Assembly (NCBI GenBank): GCA_035526335.1 | Contig: DATLCN010000003.1 | Location: forward strand, 11,116 to 75,115 | Reading direction: 5' to 3' | Source: GCA-2861595 sp035526335 | GTDB taxonomy: Bacteria; Actinomycetota; Acidimicrobiia; Acidimicrobiales; GCA-2861595 | Length of the DNA: 64,000 bases | Position numbers and translations under genes: made by a program | Notes under the pieces: model-generated | Seen by the model: the letters and a program-made list of their open reading frames with translations, nothing else | The model's database searches: none | Told to the model about the DNA's origin: nothing | Shown here: positions 17,444 to 23,443 of the stretch, piece after piece | Numbering within the stretch: position 1 is the stretch's first letter | How the letters are laid out: every line of letters starts with the position of its first letter

Positions 17444-18325
17444 TCAGACCCGGTCTGCGAAGCCACGCTCGAGGCGCTTGAAGAGCATCATGCCGGCCGC
17501 TGTGAGAACAGCCGCCCAGCACAATGCCGCCGCCGTGACAGTGGCATCTGGCCATGAATCATGCAGAATGATGCGGCGGGTGCCGTCGATTGCCGCCGCA
17601 AGCGGATTGACCACGGCGTAGAGGCGCTCCCAGCGGTCCGGAACCTCGGACAGGGGGTACACAACCGGGCTGCAGAAGAGCAGAAGTTGAAGAACGAAAG
17701 GGAGGGCGTAACGAACGTCGCGGTAATAAACGTTCACCGCGGAGAGTCCTAGTCCGATGGCAACTGCTGACAAGGTCAGGATCACGAAGCAGACGGGCAG
17801 AGCCAACAGGTGGAACTGCGGTTCGATCCCGTAGAAGATCGCGGCGACCAGACAGAGCGCGAGCATGCCGAAGATGAAGTCCAGGACAGCAGCGCCGACC
17901 GCCGCGATGGGAAGGATCTCCCGAGGGAAGTAGACCTTGCGCAGGAGGCCTTGATCAGCGACGAGGCTGTTTATGGCACCATCTGCTGCCGTTGTGAAGT
18001 AAGTCCAGGCGACCATGCCAACTAGAGCGAACAGTAGATAGGGCACTCCTTCACTGCGTATGCCCCCAATCCTTCCGAGGAAGACGGCAAACACGGCCGC
18101 TGCGATCACGGGCTGGAGAACGGCCCAGCCGATTCCGACGGCCGCCTGTTTGTACTTGACCTTCACTTGTCGAACGGTGAATGCCCAAAGCACCTCCCTG
18201 AACACCCAGAGCTCGTGGAACGAAAAGCGTCCCCGGCCGCCCTCGATCACCAGTTCCGGCTTCAACAGGCCACTCCCACATAAGGAAGGTACCCGTCTGG
18301 CCAACGCTCGTCGGGTCATTCGCAT
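17444..18325 (-). CDS. wzm: ABC polysaccharide exporter permease
   Basis: 293-aa membrane protein of the ABC-2 type. A cytoplasmic N-terminus (ELWVFREVLWAFTVRQVKVK) is followed by six hydrophobic segments, and the family phrase LQLLLFCSPVVYPLSEVPDR lies near residue 220. Together with Wzt it would flip lipid-linked polysaccharide across the membrane. Two candidate starts, ATG 18325 and ATG 18319, lie two codons apart. First gene of the leftward unit wzm-wzt-GT17-methyltransferase; its promoter must share the short region between it and pyrR. Confidence 0.92.
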   Translation of the reverse strand: MRMTRRALARRVPSLCGSGLLKPELVIEGGRGRFSFHELWVFREVLWAFTVRQVKVKYKQAAVGIGWAVLQPVIAAAVFAVFLGRIGGIRSEGVPYLLFALVGMVAWTYFTTAADGAINSLVADQGLLRKVYFPREILPIAAVGAAVLDFIFGMLALCLVAAIFYGIEPQFHLLALPVCFVILTLSAVAIGLGLSAVNVYYRDVRYALPFVLQLLLFCSPVVYPLSEVPDRWERLYAVVNPLAAAIDGTRRIILHDSWPDATVTAAALCWAAVLTAAGMMLFKRLERGFADRV

Positions 18326-18386
18326 GTGGCGGCCGGCCGGGTGTGCGTGGACGCAAGCCTTGAAGGCCGGGCTCGCCGGGCACTGC

Positions 18387-18392
18387 TACCCT
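18387..18392 (+). promoter_or_regulatory. Likely -10 box (TACCCT) of the pyrR-pyrB transcript
   Basis: TACCCT (TANNNT type) ends 7 nt before the PyrR-binding loop, so the transcript would begin at about 18399, exactly at the base of that hairpin. A TTGAAG at 18360-18365 is 21 nt upstream, too far for a good -35. The same spacing of -10 box to hairpin is found at the second copy before pyrC. Confidence 0.45.
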
Positions 18393-18399
18393 TACCCCA

Positions 18400-18430
18400 C
18401 CGTCAAGCGGGTCCCGTGAGGCCCGCACGG
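18400..18430 (+). promoter_or_regulatory. PyrR-binding loop, copy 1
   Basis: The RNA folds as known PyrR targets do: lower stem CCGU/ACGG (18400-18403 with 18427-18430), purine-rich bulge CAA (18404-18406), upper stem GCGGGUC/GGCCCGC (18407-18413 with 18420-18426) and hexaloop CCGUGA, matching the CNGNGA consensus. The Shine-Dalgarno GGAGG (18431-18435) abuts its 3' end, so UMP-loaded PyrR could block ribosome binding, as proposed in mycobacteria. The 32 bp 18399-18430 recur exactly at 23254-23285. Confidence 0.85.
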
Positions 18431-18440
18431 GGAGGTGAGC

Positions 18441-19022
18441 ATGGCCGAACGTGAACGTGCACTGGCGCCCCCGGCTGGGGGCGTCTTCGTTCCCCGGGCC
18501 CAGGTGATGTCCGCCGACGACCTGCGGCGGGCCGTGACCCGCATCGCCCATGAGATCGTCGAGCGCAACCACGGGGTCGAGGGGCTGGCGCTTGTAGGGA
18601 TGCAGACCGGTGGGGTTCCGCTGGCGCAGCGGTTAGCCGCAGAGTTGGGGCGAATCGAGGAGACCGAGGCCGGACCGCCCGTAGCCACTCTCGACGCCAC
18701 CTTCTACCGGGACGACATCGGCCTGCGCCCTCTGATCCCGGAGGCCGTCACCGACATCCCGTTCGCCCTCGACGGACTCACTGTGGTGCTCGTCGACGAC
18801 GTGCTGTTCACCGGCCGTACGGTGCGGGCCGCGCTCAACGCCCTCAACGACTACGGCCGGCCCCATGCCGTTCAGCTGGCGGTGATGGTGGATCGGGGGC
18901 ATCGGGAACTTCCAATCCGGCCGGACTACGTGGGAAAGAACCTGCCGACCGCCCGCGAGGAGATGGTCGACGTGACGGACGGCGGGGTCAGCATCGGGCG
19001 GGTCACCCCGAGAACGGCATGA
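18441..19022 (+). CDS. pyrR: Pyrimidine operon regulator PyrR (uracil phosphoribosyltransferase-like)
   Basis: Senses UMP/UTP versus PRPP and binds pyr leader RNA; many members also have uracil phosphoribosyltransferase activity. The core from about residue 23 (MSADDLRRAVTRIAHEIVER) to the PRPP-binding VVLVDDVLFTGRTVRAAL is typical, as is DRGHRELPIRPDYVGKNLPT. ATG 18441 follows GGAGG by 5 nt and gives 193 aa, but the first ~22 residues (MAERERALAPPAGGVF and onward) are not part of the normal fold and match the leader ORF of pyrC; ATG 18507 would give the usual N-terminus. The stop overlaps pyrB as ATGA. Confidence 0.93.
   Translation: MAERERALAPPAGGVFVPRAQVMSADDLRRAVTRIAHEIVERNHGVEGLALVGMQTGGVPLAQRLAAELGRIEETEAGPPVATLDATFYRDDIGLRPLIPEAVTDIPFALDGLTVVLVDDVLFTGRTVRAALNALNDYGRPHAVQLAVMVDRGHRELPIRPDYVGKNLPTAREEMVDVTDGGVSIGRVTPRTA
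18466..18483 (+). promoter_or_regulatory. GC hairpin inside the first codons of pyrR
   Basis: CGCCCCC (18466-18472), loop GGCT, GGGGGCG (18477-18483), then TCTTCGTT. It is the counterpart of the terminator hairpin after the second PyrR loop but has only a weak T-rich tail. It may be a weak or decayed attenuator. Confidence 0.4.
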
Positions 19023-19945
19023 CGCGACACCTGCTCTCCGTGGCCGACCTCGGAGCCGAGGGCATCGAGGAGGTGCTGCGGGTCAGCGACTCCTTCGTCG
19101 AGGTGAGCGCCCGGGCCATCCCGAGGGTCCCTGCCCTGCGGGGCAAGACGGTCGTGTCGCTGTTCTACGAGGAGTCCACCCGCACCCGTCTGTCCTTCGA
19201 AACGGCAGCTCGTCGCCTGTCTGCCGACACCATGAACTTTAGCGTCTCGTCCTCCTCGGTGAAGAAGGGCGAGTCACTTCGGGACACCGTCGAGAGCATC
19301 GAGGCGATGGGGATCGACGCCGTGGTGGTGCGGCATCCCTCGGCGGGGGTGCCGTGGCAGGTTGCCGCCTGGGCGGGCGACGCCTCGGTGATCAACGCCG
19401 GCGACGGCGGCCACGAACACCCGACTCAGGCCCTGCTCGACTGCTACACGGTGCGCCGGCGGCGGGGGCGGATCGACGGCCTGCGGGTGGCCTTCGTCGG
19501 CGACATCAAGCACAGTCGCGTCGCTCGCTCCGGAGTCCTCGCCTTCGCCGCCCTCGGGGCCGAGGTCACCTTGGTGGCACCGCCGACGCTCCTGCCTCCG
19601 CGGCTCGACGGCTGGCCGGTGAGCGTGAACCACGACCTTGACGAGGTGCTGCGCAAGGCTGACGTCGTCTATCTGCTGCGCCTGCAATCAGAGAGGATGA
19701 CCGAGGCGCTGCTGCCGTCACTCCGGGAGTACACCGCCGGCTACGGCCTCACCCGTCGGCGGGCGGCTCTGCTCCAGGAGGATGCGCTGGTGATGCACCC
19801 GGGCCCCCTGAACCGGGGCGTCGAGATCGCCGCTGAGGTGGCCAGCCTCCCCGCTGCCGTCATCACCGAGCAGGTGACCAACGGCGTGGCCGTCCGCATG
19901 GCCGTGCTCTACCTCCTTATCGGGTCCGGCGCCGGCGCAGGCTGA
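19019..19945 (+). CDS. pyrB: Aspartate carbamoyltransferase catalytic subunit
   Basis: Condenses carbamoyl phosphate with aspartate, first committed step of UMP synthesis. The 308-aa protein has the carbamoyl-phosphate motif STRTRLSFETAARRL, the 80s-loop region SSSVKKGESLRDTVES, HPTQALLDCYTV and MHPGPLNRGVEIAAEV. No pyrI regulatory gene is adjacent, as expected in Actinobacteria. Starts within the pyrR stop (ATGA). In related genomes pyrC normally follows; here about 3.3 kb of unrelated genes separate them. Confidence 0.97.
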   Translation: MTRHLLSVADLGAEGIEEVLRVSDSFVEVSARAIPRVPALRGKTVVSLFYEESTRTRLSFETAARRLSADTMNFSVSSSSVKKGESLRDTVESIEAMGIDAVVVRHPSAGVPWQVAAWAGDASVINAGDGGHEHPTQALLDCYTVRRRRGRIDGLRVAFVGDIKHSRVARSGVLAFAALGAEVTLVAPPTLLPPRLDGWPVSVNHDLDEVLRKADVVYLLRLQSERMTEALLPSLREYTAGYGLTRRRAALLQEDALVMHPGPLNRGVEIAAEVASLPAAVITEQVTNGVAVRMAVLYLLIGSGAGAG

Positions 19946-20059
19946 GCCTTCCTGGCCTGTTTCAGCGTCGCTGAATGCAGTTCTTGACCGCGACGTTCTG
20001 GGGGGTCGAGGAGTCCGCCGCGTCGTGCCTCGGTCTCGCCCACTGGGCGCCGGTAGAGA

Positions 20060-20473
20060 TCAGGAACCCACGAGGTCGACCACGTCGGGATGCACCGCGG
20101 CCAGGCCACGATCCAGGGTGGCGAGTCGCCCGCCGTGAGCCCTGGCCAAGCCGGCGAGGTAGGCATCGGTGACCTGGCGGTGGCCGACGACAGCACCGAG
20201 ATCGACCCGGTCGTAGCCGAGATCGTCGGGCCAGAAGAGATGGCGTTCGTGGGCGAGCACGTCGCTGAGGAACCGCCGCGCCGCCTCACCCGATGCTCCT
20301 TCTCGCACGAGGAACCGCACCAGCGTGCCCTGCGTGATGGGGCAGGTGACGAAGGACCCGGTAGTGCTCGTCCACCACCGCTCGGCCTCCCCGTGATGAA
20401 CGTGGTCATCGACGACGAGGGCGATGAGCAGGTTGGCATCGAGCAGCTTGACCTTTGCGGCCCTACTCGTCAT
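20060..20473 (-). CDS. vapC: VapC-type PIN-domain toxin
   Basis: Predicted Mg-dependent RNase of a type II toxin-antitoxin pair; VapC toxins usually cut tRNA or rRNA. The 137-aa protein has the first acidic residue in KLLDANLLIALV, the central PITQGTLVRFLVREGA segment (in place of the NExxR motif), and TDAYLAGLARAHGGRLATLDRGL with the last two acidic residues. The start overlaps the antitoxin gene by 11 bp, ensuring coupled expression. It lies within the pyrB-pyrC interval, against the direction of the operon. Confidence 0.88.
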   Translation of the reverse strand: MTSRAAKVKLLDANLLIALVVDDHVHHGEAERWWTSTTGSFVTCPITQGTLVRFLVREGASGEAARRFLSDVLAHERHLFWPDDLGYDRVDLGAVVGHRQVTDAYLAGLARAHGGRLATLDRGLAAVHPDVVDLVGS

Positions 20474-20690
20474 CTTCGAGAGACCGGATGTCGTCGTGGG
20501 TGACGATGCGTCCCACCCGGGCGTTCGGTAGTCCGGTGCTGGCGCTGCGCCGGTAATCGACGCCGCCGGACTGACCCAAGCCTCGTCGGACGAGCTCAGC
20601 CACCGCCTCGCTCAAGGTGGTGCCCCGGTCTCGGGCGATGCTGCGAGCCGCATCGTGCAGATCGGCGGGAAGGTCGATCGTCGTACGCAC
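20463..20690 (-). CDS. vapB: VapB-type ribbon-helix-helix antitoxin
   Basis: 75 aa. The N-terminus MRTTIDLPADLHDAARSIAR and the helices GTTLSEAVAELVRRGL are a ribbon-helix-helix DNA-binding domain; the C-terminal part should wrap around VapC. Antitoxin first, toxin second, overlapping by 11 bp. The start GTG 20690 is preceded by TAAGAT at 6 nt (minus strand), a likely leaderless promoter, and a palindrome at 20712-20723 is a plausible autoregulatory operator. Confidence 0.85.
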   Translation of the reverse strand: MRTTIDLPADLHDAARSIARDRGTTLSEAVAELVRRGLGQSGGVDYRRSASTGLPNARVGRIVTHDDIRSLEDDE

Positions 20691-20696
20691 CTGTGC

Positions 20697-20702
20697 ATCT
20701 TA
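20697..20702 (-). promoter_or_regulatory. Likely -10 box of vapBC (TAAGAT on the minus strand)
   Basis: TAAGAT ends 6 nt before GTG 20690, so the mRNA would be leaderless. It is divergent to the phd-type promoter at 20770. Confidence 0.4.
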
Positions 20703-20711
20703 ACGCGCTAT

Positions 20712-20723
20712 GCATCATGATGC
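20712..20723. promoter_or_regulatory. Palindromic operator candidate of the vapBC module
   Basis: GCATCATGATGC is a perfect 12-bp palindrome placed 10 bp upstream of the vapB -10 box, between the two divergent toxin-antitoxin promoters. Ribbon-helix-helix antitoxins bind such sites. It may also affect the divergent module. Confidence 0.5.
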
Positions 20724-20769
20724 GCGATCCGATCCATCGAATCCGGTGGTCAGGCCTGTGCGACATGGC

Positions 20770-20775
20770 TATTCT
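20770..20775 (+). promoter_or_regulatory. Likely -10 box (TATTCT) of the second toxin-antitoxin pair
   Basis: TATTCT ends 6 nt before ATG 20782, giving a leaderless transcript. Confidence 0.45.
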
Positions 20776-20781
20776 AGCCAG

Positions 20782-21078
20782 ATGAGGGTAGTGACGATTA
20801 CCGAAGCGAAGAATGGCCTCAGCAGGCTCATCGACGTAGTCCAAGGAGGGGAGATGGTTTTGATCCTGGACCGAGGCCGGCCGGTGGCCCGTCTGGAGTC
20901 AGCCATCGGGTCAGCGGCTGATGATGGCGGCGGACGTTTGGTCAGGCTGCAGCGTGTCGGTACCGTTCGTCTGTCGGTCGGGCCGACGCCGGAGCCCAAG
21001 CTCGGCAAGCGGGTTCGTCCCCGGCGAGGTGCCAGGGCCGTCGAGGCCCTGATAGACGAGCGCCGCGAAGGTCGGTGA
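20782..21078 (+). CDS. Phd/YefM-family antitoxin
   Basis: 98 aa from ATG 20782. The N-terminus MRVVTITEAKNGLSRLIDVV and GEMVLILDRGRPVARLES is the Phd fold that binds DNA and its toxin. The C-terminal tail is longer and basic (KLGKRVRPRRGARAVEAL), as in Phd proteins paired with PIN toxins. The stop overlaps the toxin start (GTGA at 21075). The open frame extends upstream, but the ATG with its promoter box at 6 nt is the sensible start. Confidence 0.85.
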   Translation: MRVVTITEAKNGLSRLIDVVQGGEMVLILDRGRPVARLESAIGSAADDGGGRLVRLQRVGTVRLSVGPTPEPKLGKRVRPRRGARAVEALIDERREGR

Positions 21079-21518
21079 AGTTCTGGGACAGCTCAGCCGT
21101 TGTTCCCCTGATCGTGGAGGAGCCGGCCACGAAGGTGATCGACGGCATCTTCAGGGCAGATCCGGTGATCCTCGTTTGGTGGGCGACCGATACCGAGTGC
21201 GTTTCTGCCCTGTGCCGGCTGGAGCGAGAGAGGGCCTTGACGACGACGCAAGCCAGTTCCGCGCTCGCCCGGCTTCAGCAATTGAGGCACGGATGGCACG
21301 AGGTGCAGGCCGTGGAGGCGGTGCGGCGCACAGCACACCGGCTGCTCCGTACCCACGCCCTGCGTGCTGGGGGTTCTCTCCAACTGGCGGCAGCGCTTGT
21401 GGCCTCCGAAGGTGACGCCTCGACGCTGGAGATGGTGACGCTCGACGATCGGCTTCGAGAGGCAGCCGAGCGGGAGGGCCTCGTGATCGTGGAGACGAGC
21501 GACGCTTCTCAGGCCTAG
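21075..21518 (+). CDS. VapC-type PIN-domain toxin
   Basis: 147 aa. KFWDSSAVVPLIVEEPA has the first catalytic Asp; TDTECVSALCRLERERAL supplies the Glu; AGGSLQLAAALVASEG and VTLDDRLREAAEREGL carry the last acidic pair region. It is a different PIN subgroup from the minus-strand toxin next door. It starts at GTG 21075 inside the antitoxin stop. Confidence 0.87.
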   Translation: MKFWDSSAVVPLIVEEPATKVIDGIFRADPVILVWWATDTECVSALCRLERERALTTTQASSALARLQQLRHGWHEVQAVEAVRRTAHRLLRTHALRAGGSLQLAAALVASEGDASTLEMVTLDDRLREAAEREGLVIVETSDASQA

Positions 21519-21588
21519 TGCCAAAGAGCATGAGAAGCTACAAGAGATGCTGTTGCTCAGGGGCAGGCCCACGTGATAGGTAGGGCGG

Positions 21589-22227
21589 GTGCGTGCCCGC
21601 GTGGCTCAGGTGCTGGTGACCGCGGTGACGGTTCTGCTGCTCGCCGGTGGATCCTGCAAGTCGGGTAAATCCGGCGGCCCCGACCCGACGGTGCCCACCA
21701 AGCCGGCGCCGGCGACCACCACGACGACAGTGCCGGCGGACCCGTACGCCATCCCCAACGTGATCGACGAGGCCTACGTCAACCGAGTCCTCGCCGCTCT
21801 AGACCAGATCGACGGCGACGTGCTGCGGCGAGTAGTCGCTACGGGCGGCATCGATCCCGAAGTGTTGAAGATGCTTCGTGCCATCTACAACGATCCGCAG
21901 TATGAGATCGAGTTGCAGAGCCTTCGCGATCTGCTCGGGCGGGGATTCGGCAACTTCAAGTCACCGCCGGGAAACCGGAGGACTCTCGTCGATCGTCTAG
22001 TGACGGCGGGGCAAGGGTGCATTCTCATAGAGGCCGAGACGGAGTTCTCTCAGGTCCTGAAGAACGAGCCGCCGGACCTGCCGGAGGAGATCGAGCTGTT
22101 CACGCTGCGTTCAATTCAACAAGGTGCGAAAGAGCGTGGTCTCAATCCGACTCCATGGTCCATCGTGAATGCTGAGGTAATAAAGCGGGGCGCTACGCCG
22201 AAACAGAGGGCAACATGCGACGAGTAG
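21589..22227 (+). CDS. Putative lipoprotein, function unknown
   Basis: 212 aa. A signal peptide (VAQVLVTAVTVLLLAGGSC) ends in a lipobox-like LLAGGSC, with Cys as the possible lipid anchor, followed by a Pro/Thr-rich linker (VPTKPAPATTTTTVPAD). The exported domain is mostly alpha-helical with no family I recognise; YNDPQYEIELQSLRDLLGRG is representative. Codon use is a little less GC-biased than in neighbouring pyr genes, in keeping with an inserted segment. Overlaps the next gene by 13 bp, so the two are likely expressed and perhaps function together. Confidence 0.6.
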   Translation: MRARVAQVLVTAVTVLLLAGGSCKSGKSGGPDPTVPTKPAPATTTTTVPADPYAIPNVIDEAYVNRVLAALDQIDGDVLRRVVATGGIDPEVLKMLRAIYNDPQYEIELQSLRDLLGRGFGNFKSPPGNRRTLVDRLVTAGQGCILIEAETEFSQVLKNEPPDLPEEIELFTLRSIQQGAKERGLNPTPWSIVNAEVIKRGATPKQRATCDE

Positions 22228-23060
22228 CACTGGCGGGCTTCTTGGCAAGCATCCAGATCTGCACCTTCGCCGTAGCGGCGGCTGGTGAGGGTGCCACCTC
22301 AGGCGATTGTGAAGAGAGTCAAGTTGTCAGAGGCAGAGACAAGGTCACGCATGTGGTTTGCGCCGCGCGTAGAACCGAGACGCGTCCGGGGTCGACCGGA
22401 CCTACGGCGTCGCTCAGGTCGCCGGCGCGGCGGGTTCGGCCAATCCTTCCGAGCATCGTTCGAGTTCCTGTGCTTAGGAATGTGCCGCCGGTCGGGGAGT
22501 GCCGCAGTCGGGGGAGCTGGACGATCACGCGGGAGGAGCTGGACCGGCCGGAGAACCGGCTGCTGCGGGACTGGTTCGCCATCGTCAACCGGCTGCCTCG
22601 GTGCCCCAGTGTCGAGATCCCTCCAGAGGAGCTCGCGGTGGAGGTGCTCGAGCGCTTTCCGCTGCCGGCGCCGAAGCCGGCTATTGCCCCCGGGCGGGCT
22701 ATCGCCGGCAAGCTGGCTTATCTGGAGCCGAACCTGGCAGCGCCGGTTGTCGCCGGCAAGCCGACGGTCAACAACGTCCTCCCTACAGCCCTTGGCGACC
22801 TGGCCGTGACCGCTACGGCCGTGTACTACGTCGACTGGGGTGACGTGGAGACCGGGCCCCATCCCGGTCCCGGCGGGCCGTGGCCCAACGGGAACATCAC
22901 GCATTCGTGGTCGAACGCCGATGTCTATGACATCGAGGTCACCGCGGAGTGGACTGTCCGCTGGCGTCTTGGGGCCGAGCAGGGGACCCTCACCGTGCCG
23001 ACGGAGGGCACCATCGAGGACTTCCAGGTCAACCAGCTCCAGGCTGTCCGCAACAGCTGA
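22215..23060 (+). CDS. Putative secreted protein, function unknown
   Basis: 281 aa. An N-terminal signal peptide (MRRVALAGFLASIQICTFAVAAAG) precedes a basic, Pro-rich stretch and a C-terminal beta-rich region. VYYVDWGDVETGPHPGPGG and HSWSNADVYDIEVTAEWTV recall PKD-like or Ig-like domains, where W-GD and H-Y patterns are typical. No catalytic motif is visible. The start overlaps the upstream lipoprotein gene, and the end lies just before the 18-bp repeats and the second PyrR control cassette. Confidence 0.6.
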   Translation: MRRVALAGFLASIQICTFAVAAAGEGATSGDCEESQVVRGRDKVTHVVCAARRTETRPGSTGPTASLRSPARRVRPILPSIVRVPVLRNVPPVGECRSRGSWTITREELDRPENRLLRDWFAIVNRLPRCPSVEIPPEELAVEVLERFPLPAPKPAIAPGRAIAGKLAYLEPNLAAPVVAGKPTVNNVLPTALGDLAVTATAVYYVDWGDVETGPHPGPGGPWPNGNITHSWSNADVYDIEVTAEWTVRWRLGAEQGTLTVPTEGTIEDFQVNQLQAVRNS

Positions 23061-23138
23061 CGGGTCCGTACCGGAAACCCCCCCCCATCCATTCTGGCGC
23101 CCAGCCTCGCCGGCGCATGGCGTGGCCTGATCCCCTGC

Positions 23139-23210
23139 CTCGCCGAGTGCGCCTACCGCGCCGAGTGCGCCTACCGCGCCGAGCGCCCCTGCCGCGCCGA
23201 GCGCGCCTTC
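23139..23210 (+). repeat. Four tandem 18-bp repeats
   Basis: Units at 23139-23156, 23157-23174, 23175-23192 and 23193-23210, of the form CGCGCCGAGTGCGCCTAC with a few changes. They lie in the non-coding stretch between the secreted-protein gene and the pyrC promoter. The length is a multiple of three, and a frame in phase with the leader ORF runs through them, so they may be a decayed coding tail. Confidence 0.8.
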
Positions 23211-23240
23211 GGGTAGCGATGGTTCCGTTGACGGGCCTGC

Positions 23241-23246
23241 TAACTT
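23241..23246 (+). promoter_or_regulatory. Likely -10 box (TAACTT) of the pyrC-pyrF transcript
   Basis: TAACTT ends 8 nt before the second PyrR loop, mirroring the 7-nt spacing before pyrR, so the RNA would start at the hairpin base. TTGACG at 23228-23233 is only 7 nt upstream and cannot be its -35; it could serve GATACC near 23251. Confidence 0.4.
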
Positions 23247-23254
23247 CGTCGATA

Positions 23255-23285
23255 CCGTCAAGCGGGTCCCGTGAGGCCCGCACGG
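23255..23285 (+). promoter_or_regulatory. PyrR-binding loop, copy 2
   Basis: Same fold as copy 1: lower stem CCGU/ACGG, CAA bulge, 7-bp upper stem, CCGUGA hexaloop. Bases 23254-23285 are identical to 18399-18430. The ribosome-binding GAGG of the leader ORF (23288-23291) lies just 3' of it. Places pyrC, carA, carB, pyrD and pyrF under PyrR independently of pyrR-pyrB. Confidence 0.85.
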
Positions 23286-23296
23286 CAGAGGTGAGC

Positions 23297-23443
23297 ATGG
23301 CTGAACAGCACCGTGCAGTGGCGCCCCCGGATGGGGGCTTTTTCTCTGTGCGGGCACGGCTGGAGCGGGGTTGTGCGATGCCGGTGCCATCGCCGCCCCA
23401 CCGACGCGATGCCCTCGGCGCCCCCGCACAGGTGCGTCCATGA
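23297..23443 (+). CDS. 48-codon leader ORF coupled to pyrC
   Basis: ATG 23297 has GAGG 5 nt upstream and runs to TGA 23441-23443, which overlaps the pyrC start as ATGA. The first codons (MAEQHRAVAPPDGGFF) match the odd N-terminal extension of PyrR (MAERERALAPPAGGVF), so the ORF is a duplicate of the pyrR 5' end. Codons 9-15 form the terminator hairpin. pyrC has no Shine-Dalgarno of its own, so its translation probably depends on ribosomes finishing this ORF. The rest (SVRARLERGC and onward) resembles nothing known; the peptide itself may have no role. Confidence 0.6.
   Translation: MAEQHRAVAPPDGGFFSVRARLERGCAMPVPSPPHRRDALGAPAQVRP
23323..23343 (+). terminator. Intrinsic terminator/attenuator inside the pyrC leader ORF
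   Basis: GCCCCC (23323-23328), loop GGAT, GGGGGC (23333-23338) and five T. A translating ribosome would cover this hairpin; if PyrR blocks leader translation the hairpin can form and stop transcription before pyrC. Confidence 0.65.

Noticed and set aside
23139..23210. 18-bp repeats as a CRISPR array
   Set aside because: Units are contiguous without spacers and too short.
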